Position numbers and translations under genes: made by a program | DNA from: Prochlorococcus sp. AG-355-I04 | GTDB taxonomy: Bacteria > Cyanobacteriota > Cyanobacteriia > PCC-6307 > Cyanobiaceae | Assembly (NCBI GenBank): GCA_003280915.1 | Contig: QCDL01000004.1 | Span: 101,190-163,366 of the forward strand | Direction of reading: 5' to 3' | DNA: 62,177 nucleotides | The notes under the pieces: model-generated | Seen by the model: the letters and a program-made list of their open reading frames with translations, nothing else | Database searches by the model: none | What the model was told of the DNA's origin: nothing | Shown: positions 29,642 through 38,994 of the stretch, piece after piece | Position numbering within the stretch: the stretch's first letter is position 1 | Layout of the letters: each line of letters starts with the position of its first letter

Positions 29642-32168
29642 TCAATTCCTCGACGTCACAAGTAATTTCAACTGGCATTGGAGATACTTTCCAAATAGAT
29701 TTGCAGTACTCTCTAATAGATCGATCAGAAGAAAAATATCCTGATCTAGCAGTATTTAATAATGCCATTTTATTCCAAGCTTTTTTATTATTCCAGCATT
29801 CACTTACTACATCCTGTTTATTTAGGTAGTCTTCAAAGTCAGCCATAACAAAGAATGGATCATGTCCAGTCAAGCTATTTAATAAAGGTCTAAATAATTC
29901 TTTATCCCCATTGCTAAAATGACCTATTTCAATTAAGCGTGTAACCTCTTTAAGTTCTGGACATTGATTGATAAAAGTTTTTGGGGAATAATTATTATTT
30001 TTTAAATCCATAATTTCGCTTTCAGTTTTACCAAAAAGGAAGAAATTCTCTTTTTTCACGAGATCTCTTAATTCAACATTAGCTCCATCTAAGGTTCCAA
30101 TAGTTAATGCTCCATTCATTGCAAATTTCATATTTCCAGTTCCAGAAGCTTCTTTTCCAGCAGTTGAAATTTGTTCTGAGAGATCCGTTGCAGGATAAAC
30201 TATTTCACCAAGTTTAACGTTGTAGTCTGGTAGAAAAACAACTCTTAATAGACCGTCCATATCTGGATCGGAATTGACTACGTCAGCAATACCATTTATA
30301 AATCGAATCATCAGCTTTGCCATAAAGTAGCCTGGTGCAGCTTTACCTCCAAATATTATTGTTCTTGGTACTTCATATTTGTTTGTACCATTTTTGATTC
30401 TTAAATATTGAGCAATAATTTGAAGAGCATTTAAATGTTGCCTTTTATATTGATGTATTCTTTTTACTTGAACATCAAATAAACTTGATGGATCGACAAG
30501 GATTCCAGTTTTTGAATGGATAAAACTAGCTAATTTTCTTTTGCCATTTAGCTTAGTTTCCTCAAATTTTTGTAAAAAATTGTTGTCATCTTTTTTTTCT
30601 TCTAACTTCTTTAGAAGTTCCATATTTGTAATCCAATTTGGACCTACTTCTTCTTCCAGAAGGTTAGATAAAGATGGATTAGACAAGGCAACCCATCTTC
30701 TTGGAGTAACCCCATTAGTTACATTTGTAAATTTTTCAGGCCATAATGCTGCGAATTCAGGCAGAAGTTGTCTTTTTATAAGATCTGAGTGAAGAGCTGC
30801 AACACCATTTATATGATGGGCTCCAATTGTAGCTAAGTGAGCCATTCGGACTGATTTGGAACCTTCTTCATCAATTATTGAAAGTTTTTGAAGGATCTTG
30901 TCATCTCCAGGATAACGAAGTCTTAATTGCTGTAGAAATCTCCAATTTATTTCATAAATAATTTCTAGATGACGAGGAAGAAGATCGTTAAATAAACCTA
31001 AATCCCACTTCTCTAAAGCTTCTGGTAGTAATGTGTGGTTGGTATAAGCAACTGAAGAGGTTGTTATAGTCCAAGCTTTATCCCAGCCGATTTGATATTG
31101 GTCAATAAGAAGTCGCATTAATTCTGCAACCGCAATTGCAGGGTGGGTATCATTTAGTTGAACTGTCCAATGCTTAGGGAATTCTGTTATTGGTATTGAT
31201 CTTTTTTCAAGGCTTCTCAACATATCTTGAAGAGAACAACTTACAAAAAAGTGTTGTTGTTTTAGTCTTAATCTTCTACCTTCGTCAGTTCCATCATTTG
31301 GATATAGAACTTTTGAAAGTGTTTCAGATGCAACTTTTTCTTCTACTGCACCATAATAATCACCAATATTGAATGCATAAAAGTCAAAACTTTCAGTGGC
31401 ATCAGCTCTCCATAATCTTAATCTGTCACATGTATTTACTCTGTATCCTAAAACTGGAACATCATGAGGAACTCCAATAGCATGTTCAGATGGAATCCAT
31501 CTTGATCTATAGTTCCCTTTATCATCTCTATAACTTTCAGTTCTACCTCCAAAACCAACGAAACATGACTCGTCTGGTTGTGGAAGTTCCCATGGCCATC
31601 CACCTTTTAACCATTTGTCAGTTACCTCAACTTGCCAACCATCCCTAATTAACTGATTGAATATCCCAAATTCATATCTAATACCATAACCAACTGCTGG
31701 AACTTGTAGAGACGCTAATGATTCCATATAACAAGCTGCAAGTCTGCCAAGCCCACCATTTCCTAATCCAGGCTCTTCTTCAACTTCAAGAATTGTTGCC
31801 AATGATTCAATACCAAATCTTCTTAAGGCATCTTCTGCCTCTTGAGTTATTCCAAGATTTAGAAGATTATTACTTAATTGAGGGCCTATTAAAAATTCTG
31901 CTGATAAGTATGCGACTGTTTTTTGTGGTTTTTTTCTTATGACTTCTTGGCTAGCTAAATATCTTGTCATTAACCTATCTTTAACTGCGTAACTCAAAGC
32001 CATATACAAGTCGTGAGGACTTGCAGAGGTTGCTAACTTTCCAAGAGTGTAGAAAAGATGGGCTGTCATTCCTTGAAAAACAGCATCTGAATCCATCCCA
32101 GCTTTCTCAGGATCTAAATAGCAGCCTGGTGTAGGCAAGCGCAGATCAAAGGGTTCGTTGGAATTCAT
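29634..32168 (-). CDS. glgP: Glycogen phosphorylase
   Basis: This PLP-dependent enzyme releases glucose-1-phosphate from glycogen, the night-time carbon source. It is about 844 residues from ATG 32168 (MNSNEPFDLRL). Upstream in-frame ATGs at 32180 and 32198 would add 4 or 10 residues, and the true start is uncertain. Family marks include VAYLSAEFLIGPQLSNNL, GNGGLGRLAACYMESL, TNVTNGVTPRRW and the PLP-Lys site GTGNMKFAMNGALTIGT. No regulatory N-terminal phosphorylation extension is present, as usual in bacteria. Confidence 0.96.
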   Translation of the reverse strand: MNSNEPFDLRLPTPGCYLDPEKAGMDSDAVFQGMTAHLFYTLGKLATSASPHDLYMALSYAVKDRLMTRYLASQEVIRKKPQKTVAYLSAEFLIGPQLSNNLLNLGITQEAEDALRRFGIESLATILEVEEEPGLGNGGLGRLAACYMESLASLQVPAVGYGIRYEFGIFNQLIRDGWQVEVTDKWLKGGWPWELPQPDESCFVGFGGRTESYRDDKGNYRSRWIPSEHAIGVPHDVPVLGYRVNTCDRLRLWRADATESFDFYAFNIGDYYGAVEEKVASETLSKVLYPNDGTDEGRRLRLKQQHFFVSCSLQDMLRSLEKRSIPITEFPKHWTVQLNDTHPAIAVAELMRLLIDQYQIGWDKAWTITTSSVAYTNHTLLPEALEKWDLGLFNDLLPRHLEIIYEINWRFLQQLRLRYPGDDKILQKLSIIDEEGSKSVRMAHLATIGAHHINGVAALHSDLIKRQLLPEFAALWPEKFTNVTNGVTPRRWVALSNPSLSNLLEEEVGPNWITNMELLKKLEEKKDDNNFLQKFEETKLNGKRKLASFIHSKTGILVDPSSLFDVQVKRIHQYKRQHLNALQIIAQYLRIKNGTNKYEVPRTIIFGGKAAPGYFMAKLMIRFINGIADVVNSDPDMDGLLRVVFLPDYNVKLGEIVYPATDLSEQISTAGKEASGTGNMKFAMNGALTIGTLDGANVELRDLVKKENFFLFGKTESEIMDLKNNNYSPKTFINQCPELKEVTRLIEIGHFSNGDKELFRPLLNSLTGHDPFFVMADFEDYLNKQDVVSECWNNKKAWNKMALLNTARSGYFSSDRSIREYCKSIWKVSPMPVEITCDVEELTN

Positions 32169-32287
32169 TGGATTAGCCATATAACAGACAATAGCCATTT
32201 TTAAGAAAATTTCTTTGTTGTAACTTCAGATCCACACTTGTTGAGTATTTTTGCTTTTTTCTTACATATTTCTTAAAGTGGGCCCTC

Positions 32288-32322
32288 AATAAACTATCTT
32301 CCAATTAGGTAGTTTATTTTTT
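32288..32322 (+). terminator. Terminator-like hairpin in antiporter leader
   Basis: A perfect 11-position stem (10 Watson-Crick pairs plus one G-U), AATAAACTATC (32288-32298) with GGTAGTTTATT (32308-32318), encloses a 9-base loop, and the 3' arm runs into six T residues (32317-32322). On the plus strand this looks like a factor-independent terminator, though the stem is AT-rich. It ends 8 bases before the antiporter ATG, where the only upstream plus-strand sequence is the 80-odd bases after the divergent glgP start. It may be a leader attenuator, a translation-blocking hairpin, or the end of a short RNA. Confidence 0.6.
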
Positions 32323-32330
32323 ACACTTAA

Positions 32331-33698
32331 ATGTATTCTTTACTTGCTGAATTAAGTGCACATGATTTAGAAGTTGCTGAAACATTGATCGGAGTTATAA
32401 GATTTTTATTGATCTTTTTAGCAGCAAGAGCATTAGCAGAAGTATTAGTAAGACTAAGTTTGCCAACGATTGTAGGTGAGCTTCTTGCAGGGGTTGTAAT
32501 AGGAGCATCAGGATTTCATTTATTGATACCGCCCTCAGCTGGAACTGAACTTAATGAGGGACTTGTAAATGTTATTAGTTCATTAGCGTCAATCCCCCCA
32601 GAAGCAGTGCCTGATGTGTATTTCGAAAGTTTTCCATCCCTCCAAGCAGTAGCAACTCTCGGCTTATATGCTCTTTTATTTTTAACAGGATTAGAAAGTG
32701 AGTTAGAGGAATTAGTAGCTGTCGGAGCTCAGGCTTTTACAGTTGCTATGGCTGGTGTGATTTTACCTTTTGCCTTTGGAACTCTTGGATTAATGTTTAT
32801 TTTCCAGGTAGATTTAATTCCAGCAGTTTTTGCTGGAGCATCTATGACAGCAACAAGCATAGGAATTACTGCTAGTGTTTTTGGAGAGTTGGGATATTTA
32901 AAAACCAGAGAAGGACAGATTGTTATTGGTGCAGCAGTGCTAGACGATATTTTGGGAATTGTAATTCTGGCTGTTGTTGTTGCTCTTGCTGCGGGAGGTA
33001 CGTTAGAAATAGCTCCTATTGTTAAATTAGTTGCTGCAGCTGTAGTATTTGTTATTGCTGCTATCGCATTAAGTAGAACAGCAGCCCCAGGGTTTGATTG
33101 GTTATTAGATAGATTAAAGGCTCCTGGTGCCGTAGTAGTAGCTTCATTTGTAATACTTGTGCTGTGTTGTTTTGTCGCAACAGCCATTGGATTGGAAGCA
33201 GCTTTAGGTGCTTTTGCAGCTGGACTAATTCTTAGTAGTTCTAAAAACAATCACGCTATTCAACAATCCGTTTTACCTTTAGTATCCTTATTTGCAACTA
33301 TTTTCTTCGTATTAGTAGGAGCTGGAATGGATTTATCAGTTATCAATCCACTTGATCCAACAAGTAGGTCAGCTCTTGTAGTTGCAGGATTTTTATTAGT
33401 TGTAGCAATTATTGGAAAAATTGCTGCTGGATGGGTATTTTCGAGTGATAAACCTACAAATAGATTAGTTGTAGGTTTAGGCATGATGCCTAGAGGAGAG
33501 GTTGGTTTAATTTTCCTTGGGCTAGGAACAAGCGCTAAGTTGTTAACTCCTTCTCTTGAAGCAGCTATTTTATTAATGGTGATAGGAACTACATTTCTTG
33601 CACCTGTTCTATTGAGGATTGTTCTAAAAGATAAGCCCCCAAATGATGGCAATAAAATTTCAGATGATGTTGCAGCTGATCCTGTAGGTCTTCTTTAG
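32331..33698 (+). CDS. Cation/proton antiporter, CPA2 family (NhaS3/Kef-like)
   Basis: This 455-residue membrane protein has about 12-13 hydrophobic segments. The CPA2 marks are the helix-break TIVGELLAGVVIGASG (about 44-60), the ion-binding acidic pair in GAAVLDDILGIVIL (about 203-216), and the later GMMPRGEVGLIFLGLG. It resembles cyanobacterial NhaS3-type Na+(K+)/H+ antiporters, which are thylakoid or plasma-membrane proteins. There is no C-terminal RCK domain. The leader carries a hairpin with T-run (32288-32322) immediately before the start, suggesting post-initiation control. Confidence 0.92.
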   Translation: MYSLLAELSAHDLEVAETLIGVIRFLLIFLAARALAEVLVRLSLPTIVGELLAGVVIGASGFHLLIPPSAGTELNEGLVNVISSLASIPPEAVPDVYFESFPSLQAVATLGLYALLFLTGLESELEELVAVGAQAFTVAMAGVILPFAFGTLGLMFIFQVDLIPAVFAGASMTATSIGITASVFGELGYLKTREGQIVIGAAVLDDILGIVILAVVVALAAGGTLEIAPIVKLVAAAVVFVIAAIALSRTAAPGFDWLLDRLKAPGAVVVASFVILVLCCFVATAIGLEAALGAFAAGLILSSSKNNHAIQQSVLPLVSLFATIFFVLVGAGMDLSVINPLDPTSRSALVVAGFLLVVAIIGKIAAGWVFSSDKPTNRLVVGLGMMPRGEVGLIFLGLGTSAKLLTPSLEAAILLMVIGTTFLAPVLLRIVLKDKPPNDGNKISDDVAADPVGLL

Positions 33699-33741
33699 GA
33701 AATAATTTTATTAGTATAAATTAATATAGTATTTTCATTAA

Positions 33742-34641
33742 ATGGAAAAATCAGCTCTGATAGATAGTGATGTAAATTATGACTGGAATTTTTTAAATTA
33801 CCCAATACATACTGTTTCAGCTAAGCCTGAGAAAACATCAAAAGAATACGCAATTTTATTAATACATGGTTTCGGTGCTTCTACGGATCATTGGAGATTT
33901 AATATTCCTGTTTTGAGTACAAAATACGAAGTTCATGCTGTGGATTTACTCGGTTTTGGAAAAAGTCCTAAGCCTCAAGACGTTGAATACTCAGGATCTT
34001 TATGGAAAGATCAGGTTGTCGCTTATGTAAAAGAGAAAATAAAAAAACCTACAATTGTTGTTGGAAATTCACTAGGTGGTTATGCAGCATTAGCAGCTGG
34101 TGCAGAATTAAATGAACTAAACGCAGGAGTGATATTACTTAATGCTGCTGGATATTTCAGTGAAGAAAAAACTATCAAAAAGAATATGTTGCAAACTTCA
34201 ATTGAAACAGTTGCCGGTATATTTTTGAAAAATATTGTTCTTCAACGTTTAATTTTTGAAAATATGAGAAATCCAAAAAATATTAAAAAAACTTTGAATC
34301 AAGTTTATGTAGATAAAAAAAATGTTGATGATTTTTTAGTTGAGTCAATCAGGAAGCCATCGCTAGATTTCGGAGCTTTTAATGTTTTTAGAAGCGTATT
34401 TAACCCATCAGGTCCTCAGGGATTGCCGTTGGATAAGTTATTCGCAAAGCTAAATGCACCATTATTACTTCTGTGGGGTGGGAAAGATCCATGGATGAAC
34501 ACTCCAAAAAAAAGAAATCTATACAAAAAATTTACACCAAATAATACAAAAGAAATTATTCTTGACGCAGGACATTGTCCTCATGATGAGATACCTGAAT
34601 TAGTTAATCAGCATATTTTGGATTGGGTTGATTCTCTTTAA
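33742..34641 (+). CDS. Alpha/beta-fold hydrolase, second paralogue
   Basis: This 299-residue alpha/beta hydrolase has HGFGAS (42-47), the nucleophile elbow GNSLGG with Ser110, the acid motif GKDPWM and catalytic His in DAGHCPHDEIPE. The triad is complete. It shares its motif order and the HWR, VDLLGFGKSP and KDPW segments with the hydrolase at 5269-6183. It heads a rightward run with the mutarotase-like and acid-sugar kinase genes (gaps of 9 and 13 bases), so its substrate might be a sugar-related ester or lactone, but that is inference. Confidence 0.92.
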   Translation: MEKSALIDSDVNYDWNFLNYPIHTVSAKPEKTSKEYAILLIHGFGASTDHWRFNIPVLSTKYEVHAVDLLGFGKSPKPQDVEYSGSLWKDQVVAYVKEKIKKPTIVVGNSLGGYAALAAGAELNELNAGVILLNAAGYFSEEKTIKKNMLQTSIETVAGIFLKNIVLQRLIFENMRNPKNIKKTLNQVYVDKKNVDDFLVESIRKPSLDFGAFNVFRSVFNPSGPQGLPLDKLFAKLNAPLLLLWGGKDPWMNTPKKRNLYKKFTPNNTKEIILDAGHCPHDEIPELVNQHILDWVDSL

Positions 34642-34650
34642 GTAATAATT

Positions 34651-35505
34651 GTGAAACTTAAATTATCTAATAAAGAGCATGGAATTTATGTCTTTCAATT
34701 AGATAAAAAAAACTATATTAAATTTTGTCCTGAAAGAGGAGGAGTAATAACAAATTGGGTTTCGGATGGTAATGAAATACTTTATTTCGATGAAAAAAGA
34801 TTTATGGATAAGACAAAAAGTATTAGGGGTGGCATTCCAATCTTGTTTCCAATTTGTGGAAATCTCAATACCTCTAGTTCAGTATTTGGATATGGTTATT
34901 CGCAATTACCACAACATGGTTTCGCAAGGGATGTGCAATGGCAATACTCCTTCAATGAAAATGAAAAATCTTTAAGCTTAATTTTAAATGAATCTAAAAA
35001 AACCAAAAACTTTTATCCTTTTGATTTCGAACTAAAAATAGAAGTTACCCTAAAGATTAACTGTTTAGAATTTGTAATTACGATTTTTAACAAAACAGAC
35101 ACTGATATGCCTATCAATTTTGGATTGCATCCTTACTTTAATATTTCAGATTTTAAAAATTTAGAGTTTATTGATAATCCACTTAACTGTCAGAATCAAG
35201 AGAGAAACATAATAAGTAATACTTTGGACGAATTAAACAAAATTAATCTAGGAGTTGATCTACTTATGTATACTTCCGGTAGAAGCTCTTTTCGAGATAA
35301 AATTTTTAAAAGACAGGTAACTTTAAATCATCCATTTCCTTTCGACCTGGGAGTTATTTGGAGTGATCCTCCAAGACGAATGATATGTCTAGAACCTTGG
35401 ACTAGCCCACGAAATGCTTTTATTGATGGATTCAGAAACATTATGATTCCTTCAAATGATAATCAAACGTTTGATGCCTCAATACAAATAAAATCTCTTA
35501 ATTAA
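34651..35505 (+). CDS. Aldose/hexose-phosphate mutarotase-like protein
   Basis: This 284-residue protein has the galactose-mutarotase fold, beginning at GTG 34651. The segments RGGIPILFPICGN, QHGFARDVQW and FGLHPYFNI carry the usual Arg and His of the active site, and the C-terminal EPWTSPRNAF contributes the Glu. The RGGIP...GFAR pattern is nearer to hexose-6-phosphate mutarotases (YeaD type) than to GalM. It would interconvert sugar anomers. It is encoded 9 bases after the hydrolase and 13 before the acid-sugar kinase. Confidence 0.87.
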   Translation: MKLKLSNKEHGIYVFQLDKKNYIKFCPERGGVITNWVSDGNEILYFDEKRFMDKTKSIRGGIPILFPICGNLNTSSSVFGYGYSQLPQHGFARDVQWQYSFNENEKSLSLILNESKKTKNFYPFDFELKIEVTLKINCLEFVITIFNKTDTDMPINFGLHPYFNISDFKNLEFIDNPLNCQNQERNIISNTLDELNKINLGVDLLMYTSGRSSFRDKIFKRQVTLNHPFPFDLGVIWSDPPRRMICLEPWTSPRNAFIDGFRNIMIPSNDNQTFDASIQIKSLN

Positions 35506-35518
35506 TTATGCAATATTT

Positions 35519-36874
35519 ATGAAATTTGTCGTAATTGATGACGATCCCACAGGATCTCAAACTGTTCATGATTGCTTATTACTTCTTAAGTGGGACTGCT
35601 CAACTTTAGTCAAAGGCTTTGAATCTAAATCTAATTTATTTTTTATTTTGGCAAATACAAGGTCACTATCGGAAAATGATGCAAAATTAACAATAGAGGA
35701 AATTTGCAAAAATCTTAAGAAAGTTATAGCTTCTAAAGCTTATGAAGAAGAAATTATTTTTATAAGTAGGGGAGACTCTACTCTTCGAGGACATAACTTT
35801 TTAGAGCCAAGTGCCCTAAATAGTTGCTTAGGTCCTTTTGATGCTACTTTTCATATTCCAGCTTTTATAGAGGGTAAAAGATTAACAATTAATGGATCAC
35901 ACTTTGTTGACAAGACTCCTATTAATCAAACAATTTTTGCGAGAGATAAAATTTTTGGATACGAGACAAGTAATGTCAAGAATCTTTTATTTCAAAAGAG
36001 TAAATCGCAAATAAATATTGAAGATATTCAAAATCTTTTATTCTCAGATATCGAAATTCTAAATGATGAAGAAAATAACATCGTTTTTAAAAAACTAAAG
36101 AATTTAAATAAAAATAAACATGTAATTGTAGATATAGAAAATTATTCTCAACTCAATAAATTTGCTTTAGTAATTAAAAAATTAACTAAACAAAAAAAAT
36201 TTCTTTTTCGCACTGCAGCAAGTTTTATAAGTTCAATTTCCGAGAAAAAAAGCGTCCCTAAGGTTGAGACATTTTTCTCAAGTTTAAGAATTAGAAATAA
36301 AGAAAAGAGTTTTCTTCCTGGACTGATAATTGTTGGATCCTATGTAGAACTCTCAACACTACAATTGAAAAATTTATTAGAAATAAGTAATTGCAATCCA
36401 ATTGAATTAGATGTTGTTGAATTCTTTAAAATTACTTCATCAGAGAATAATCATAAGCTAAGGAATATGTTTAAAAATAAATTTTTGAAAGAAATTAGAT
36501 TTTCTTTTGAGAAAGGAAAAACTCCCGTTTTTTTTACTTCAAGAAAATTTATGTCCTTAGATTATTTTGAACAATTAATTTTTTATAATTCACTTTCTTG
36601 TTTTATCGCTGAATTAGTCGCAGATTTGAAATATGAAATAGGATATTTGATTTCAAAAGGAGGAATTACAACAAATATGATTCTTAGTAATGGACTTAAT
36701 GCAGATTATGTTTATCTTGAGGGACAGATTTTAACAGGTATTTCAGTCGTGACTTGCAAACTGAAAAATGACGAAAAACTTCCTATTGTTACACATCCTG
36801 GAAACATTGGCACTAAAGATTCACTGGTGAATATTTGGAAAGTTTTTGAAAATAAAATTAATTTTTCAAATTAG
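35519..36874 (+). CDS. Four-carbon acid sugar kinase family protein (OtnK/DUF1537-like)
   Basis: This 451-residue kinase-like protein opens with the family mark DDDPTGSQTVHD (residues 7-18). The substrate loop SRGDSTLRGHN (residues 86-96) follows, and the C-terminal nucleotide-binding domain has SKGGITTNMI and THPGNIGTKDSLVNIW. Characterised members phosphorylate D-erythronate, D-threonate or related acids. The usual neighbours of that pathway (dehydrogenase, aldolase or isomerase) are absent; it sits instead with a mutarotase-like and a hydrolase gene. The substrate is therefore unknown. Its end overlaps icd by 4 bases on the other strand. Confidence 0.88.
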   Translation: MKFVVIDDDPTGSQTVHDCLLLLKWDCSTLVKGFESKSNLFFILANTRSLSENDAKLTIEEICKNLKKVIASKAYEEEIIFISRGDSTLRGHNFLEPSALNSCLGPFDATFHIPAFIEGKRLTINGSHFVDKTPINQTIFARDKIFGYETSNVKNLLFQKSKSQINIEDIQNLLFSDIEILNDEENNIVFKKLKNLNKNKHVIVDIENYSQLNKFALVIKKLTKQKKFLFRTAASFISSISEKKSVPKVETFFSSLRIRNKEKSFLPGLIIVGSYVELSTLQLKNLLEISNCNPIELDVVEFFKITSSENNHKLRNMFKNKFLKEIRFSFEKGKTPVFFTSRKFMSLDYFEQLIFYNSLSCFIAELVADLKYEIGYLISKGGITTNMILSNGLNADYVYLEGQILTGISVVTCKLKNDEKLPIVTHPGNIGTKDSLVNIWKVFENKINFSN

Positions 36875-38295
36875 AAATTTGAAATAATTTCTTCAGCAAA
36901 ACTGCTGCAGGATAGTGGTTCTACTTTCGGTTCCATTAATCGTGCTAGATCATAGGTGACTTTTTTTTGCTCTATTGCGTTACTTAAACCATTAGTAATT
37001 AATTTAGCTGCCTCATCCCATCCAAAATATTCAAGCATCATTACACCACTAAGAATTACTGAGCCTGGATTAATCTTATTTAAGCCTGCATGTTTTGGTG
37101 CAGTACCATGCGTAGCTTCAAAAATTGCTGCATTATCTCCAATATTTGCACCAGGAGCCATACCTAAACCACCAACAATTGCTGCAGCTGCATCAGAAAC
37201 ATAGTCTCCATTGAGGTTTAAGGTTGCAAGAATTGAATATTCTTGAGGTCTAGTTTGAATTTGTTGAAATATACTATCAGCTATCCGATCATCAACAAGA
37301 ATAAGTTCTCTCCATTTTCCATCTCCGTGAGAATTTGATATTGATGCAATAACCTCTTTAATTTCTTCGCAAATGAATGCTTTTTTGTTATTTGTAAGCT
37401 TGTCAAAACCTGGTTCAATTTTTCGAGCATTATTTTCAATTGTAATTTCTGGATTTTTCTGAATATTATCTAAAATCCAGCTTTCTCTTTCTGTAATGCA
37501 ATCTTCTCTAAATTCATTTACTGCTAATTCATATCCCCAATCTCTAAATGCACCTTCTGTATATTTCATAATATTCCCTTTATGTACAAGAGTCACATGC
37601 CTTTTATCTCCTGATAATCTTTTAGCATGTTCAATGGCTTTTCTAATATGCCTTTGGCTACCAGATTTACTCACCGGTTTTATTCCAATACCTGATCCGT
37701 CTGGAATAGATCTATTTTTTAAATTTTTACTTTTTGGTATGACAACGTTATTTAAGTGATTAATTAATTCAAGACAATTATTATCCTCCGCTTCCCATTC
37801 AATTCCCATGTATATATCCTCAGTATTTTCTCTGTAAACAATTACGTCTAAATTTTGGGGATTTTTGTGAGGGCTTGGAGTTCCTGAATAATATTTGCAT
37901 GGTCTAACACAGCTATATAAATCAAATATTTGCCTCAATGCAACATTAAGAGATCTAATACCTCCACCGATGGGAGTCGTTAAAGGACCTTTGATTGCTA
38001 CACCAAAGTGTTTGATTGCTTCAATAGTATCTTGAGGGAGGTAATTATATGTTCCATAGAGTTCACAAGCTTCATCGCCTGCATAGACTTTAAACCAATT
38101 AATTTTTCTTTCATCTCCATAGCTTTTTTTAATAGCTGAATCAAGAACGATTTGAGTTGCAGGCCAAATATCAACTCCAGTACCATCACCTCTAATAAAT
38201 GGGACAATTGGATTATTAGGAACATTAGGTTTTCCTTGATTAAAAGTTATTATCTCGCCTTCAATAGGTAACGTTAATTTTTCAAATTTTGGCAT
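36871..38295 (-). CDS. icd: Isocitrate dehydrogenase (NADP)
   Basis: This 474-residue enzyme makes 2-oxoglutarate, the carbon skeleton for nitrogen assimilation and the signal sensed by NtcA and PII in cyanobacteria. Marks are GIRSLNVALRQIFDLYSCVRP (substrate Ser and Arg), YRENTEDIYMGIEW, and FEATHGTAPKHAGLNKINP (NADP loop). The family length in cyanobacteria is near 475, longer than E. coli. The divergent gap upstream (38296-38505) contains a hairpin with competing pairings (38316-38357), close enough to the icd start to lie in its leader. No exact GTA-N8-TAC NtcA site is seen in that gap. Confidence 0.98.
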   Translation of the reverse strand: MPKFEKLTLPIEGEIITFNQGKPNVPNNPIVPFIRGDGTGVDIWPATQIVLDSAIKKSYGDERKINWFKVYAGDEACELYGTYNYLPQDTIEAIKHFGVAIKGPLTTPIGGGIRSLNVALRQIFDLYSCVRPCKYYSGTPSPHKNPQNLDVIVYRENTEDIYMGIEWEAEDNNCLELINHLNNVVIPKSKNLKNRSIPDGSGIGIKPVSKSGSQRHIRKAIEHAKRLSGDKRHVTLVHKGNIMKYTEGAFRDWGYELAVNEFREDCITERESWILDNIQKNPEITIENNARKIEPGFDKLTNNKKAFICEEIKEVIASISNSHGDGKWRELILVDDRIADSIFQQIQTRPQEYSILATLNLNGDYVSDAAAAIVGGLGMAPGANIGDNAAIFEATHGTAPKHAGLNKINPGSVILSGVMMLEYFGWDEAAKLITNGLSNAIEQKKVTYDLARLMEPKVEPLSCSSFAEEIISNF

Positions 38296-38315
38296 AGCAT
38301 TGAATTAATAAAAGA

Positions 38316-38357
38316 TAACTCATTGAAGTTCATCGTATTGTAATTTGCGATGAGTTA
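38316..38357. promoter_or_regulatory. Inverted repeats with mutually exclusive pairing between icd and its neighbour
   Basis: The segment CGATGAGTTA (38348-38357) can pair in two ways. The proximal partner is AGTTCATCG (38327-38335), giving a 9-pair stem with two G-U and a 12-base loop; the distal partner is TAACTCAT (38316-38323), giving an 8-bp stem. The pairs are exclusive. On the minus strand this would sit about 20-60 bases 5' of the icd start codon; on the plus strand it is followed by TTTTC. It could be a conformational switch or a palindromic operator. The role is inferred only. Confidence 0.4.
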
Positions 38358-38505
38358 TTTTCTTTAAAACCTAGAAATTTATTATCTAAATGTGAATAGA
38401 GAATAGTTTATTGATCAGCATTTCAACATCTTTATTAAAAGAAAAAGTAGTTAATAAGCAAGTTAAAGCAAATTATGTCATTTTCAAAAAAACCCTCAGC
38501 TACTT

Positions 38506-38937
38506 ATGAATGCGAGTTCAAATGTAAGTAATGTTGAAATAGCTAATAAAATTGCTTCCACTGCAGCTTTGTTTCGGAAATATTTTCCAGATGCAAGCGT
38601 AAACTTTAGTCCTTGGGACAATTCGAATAATGAATACATGCAAGATACTATTGATTTTGCGTTTCATTTCCCTGGTTGGAGTCCTCTTATTGAATGTAGG
38701 GCAATACTCCTACAATTAAGAATTGAAAATGATAACAATGACAGAGTTCCGAAATTGTTGGGAATAATAATGCGAGGTATGATTGTTCCCTCCGAGAGAT
38801 GGAGAGTGGCTACTATCGGTGATTGGGAAATGACTGGTACTCATCTACCGCAAAAGGAACAAAAAGATAATCTTTTTTTGGTTTGTAAAGAACTTTATAA
38901 GCTATTCTCTACAACATCCGCTGGTAACAAAAATTAG
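38506..38937 (+). CDS. Conserved cyanobacterial protein, unknown function
   Basis: This 143-residue soluble protein is not one I recognise. It begins with a helical part (residues 8-30, VEIANKIASTAALFRKYFPDA), has a mixed middle with aromatic residues (FAFHFPGWSPLIECRAILLQL) and ends with WRVATIGDWEMTGTHLPQ and a short helix. There is no signal peptide or membrane segment. It lies upstream of ho1 in the same direction with a 57-base gap, so it might share regulation with the bilin genes, but nothing in the sequence shows a role in that pathway. Confidence 0.83.
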   Translation: MNASSNVSNVEIANKIASTAALFRKYFPDASVNFSPWDNSNNEYMQDTIDFAFHFPGWSPLIECRAILLQLRIENDNNDRVPKLLGIIMRGMIVPSERWRVATIGDWEMTGTHLPQKEQKDNLFLVCKELYKLFSTTSAGNKN

Positions 38938-38994
38938 CTGTTTTATGTATTTTCCTTGTAGATTAAATACACTTACAAAAATAATTCAAAATAT

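Noticed and set aside
38296-38505. NtcA site upstream of icd
   Set aside because: GTATTGTAATTTGC has the GTA half but TGC instead of TAC at the N8 spacing; no exact GTA-N8-TAC is seen.
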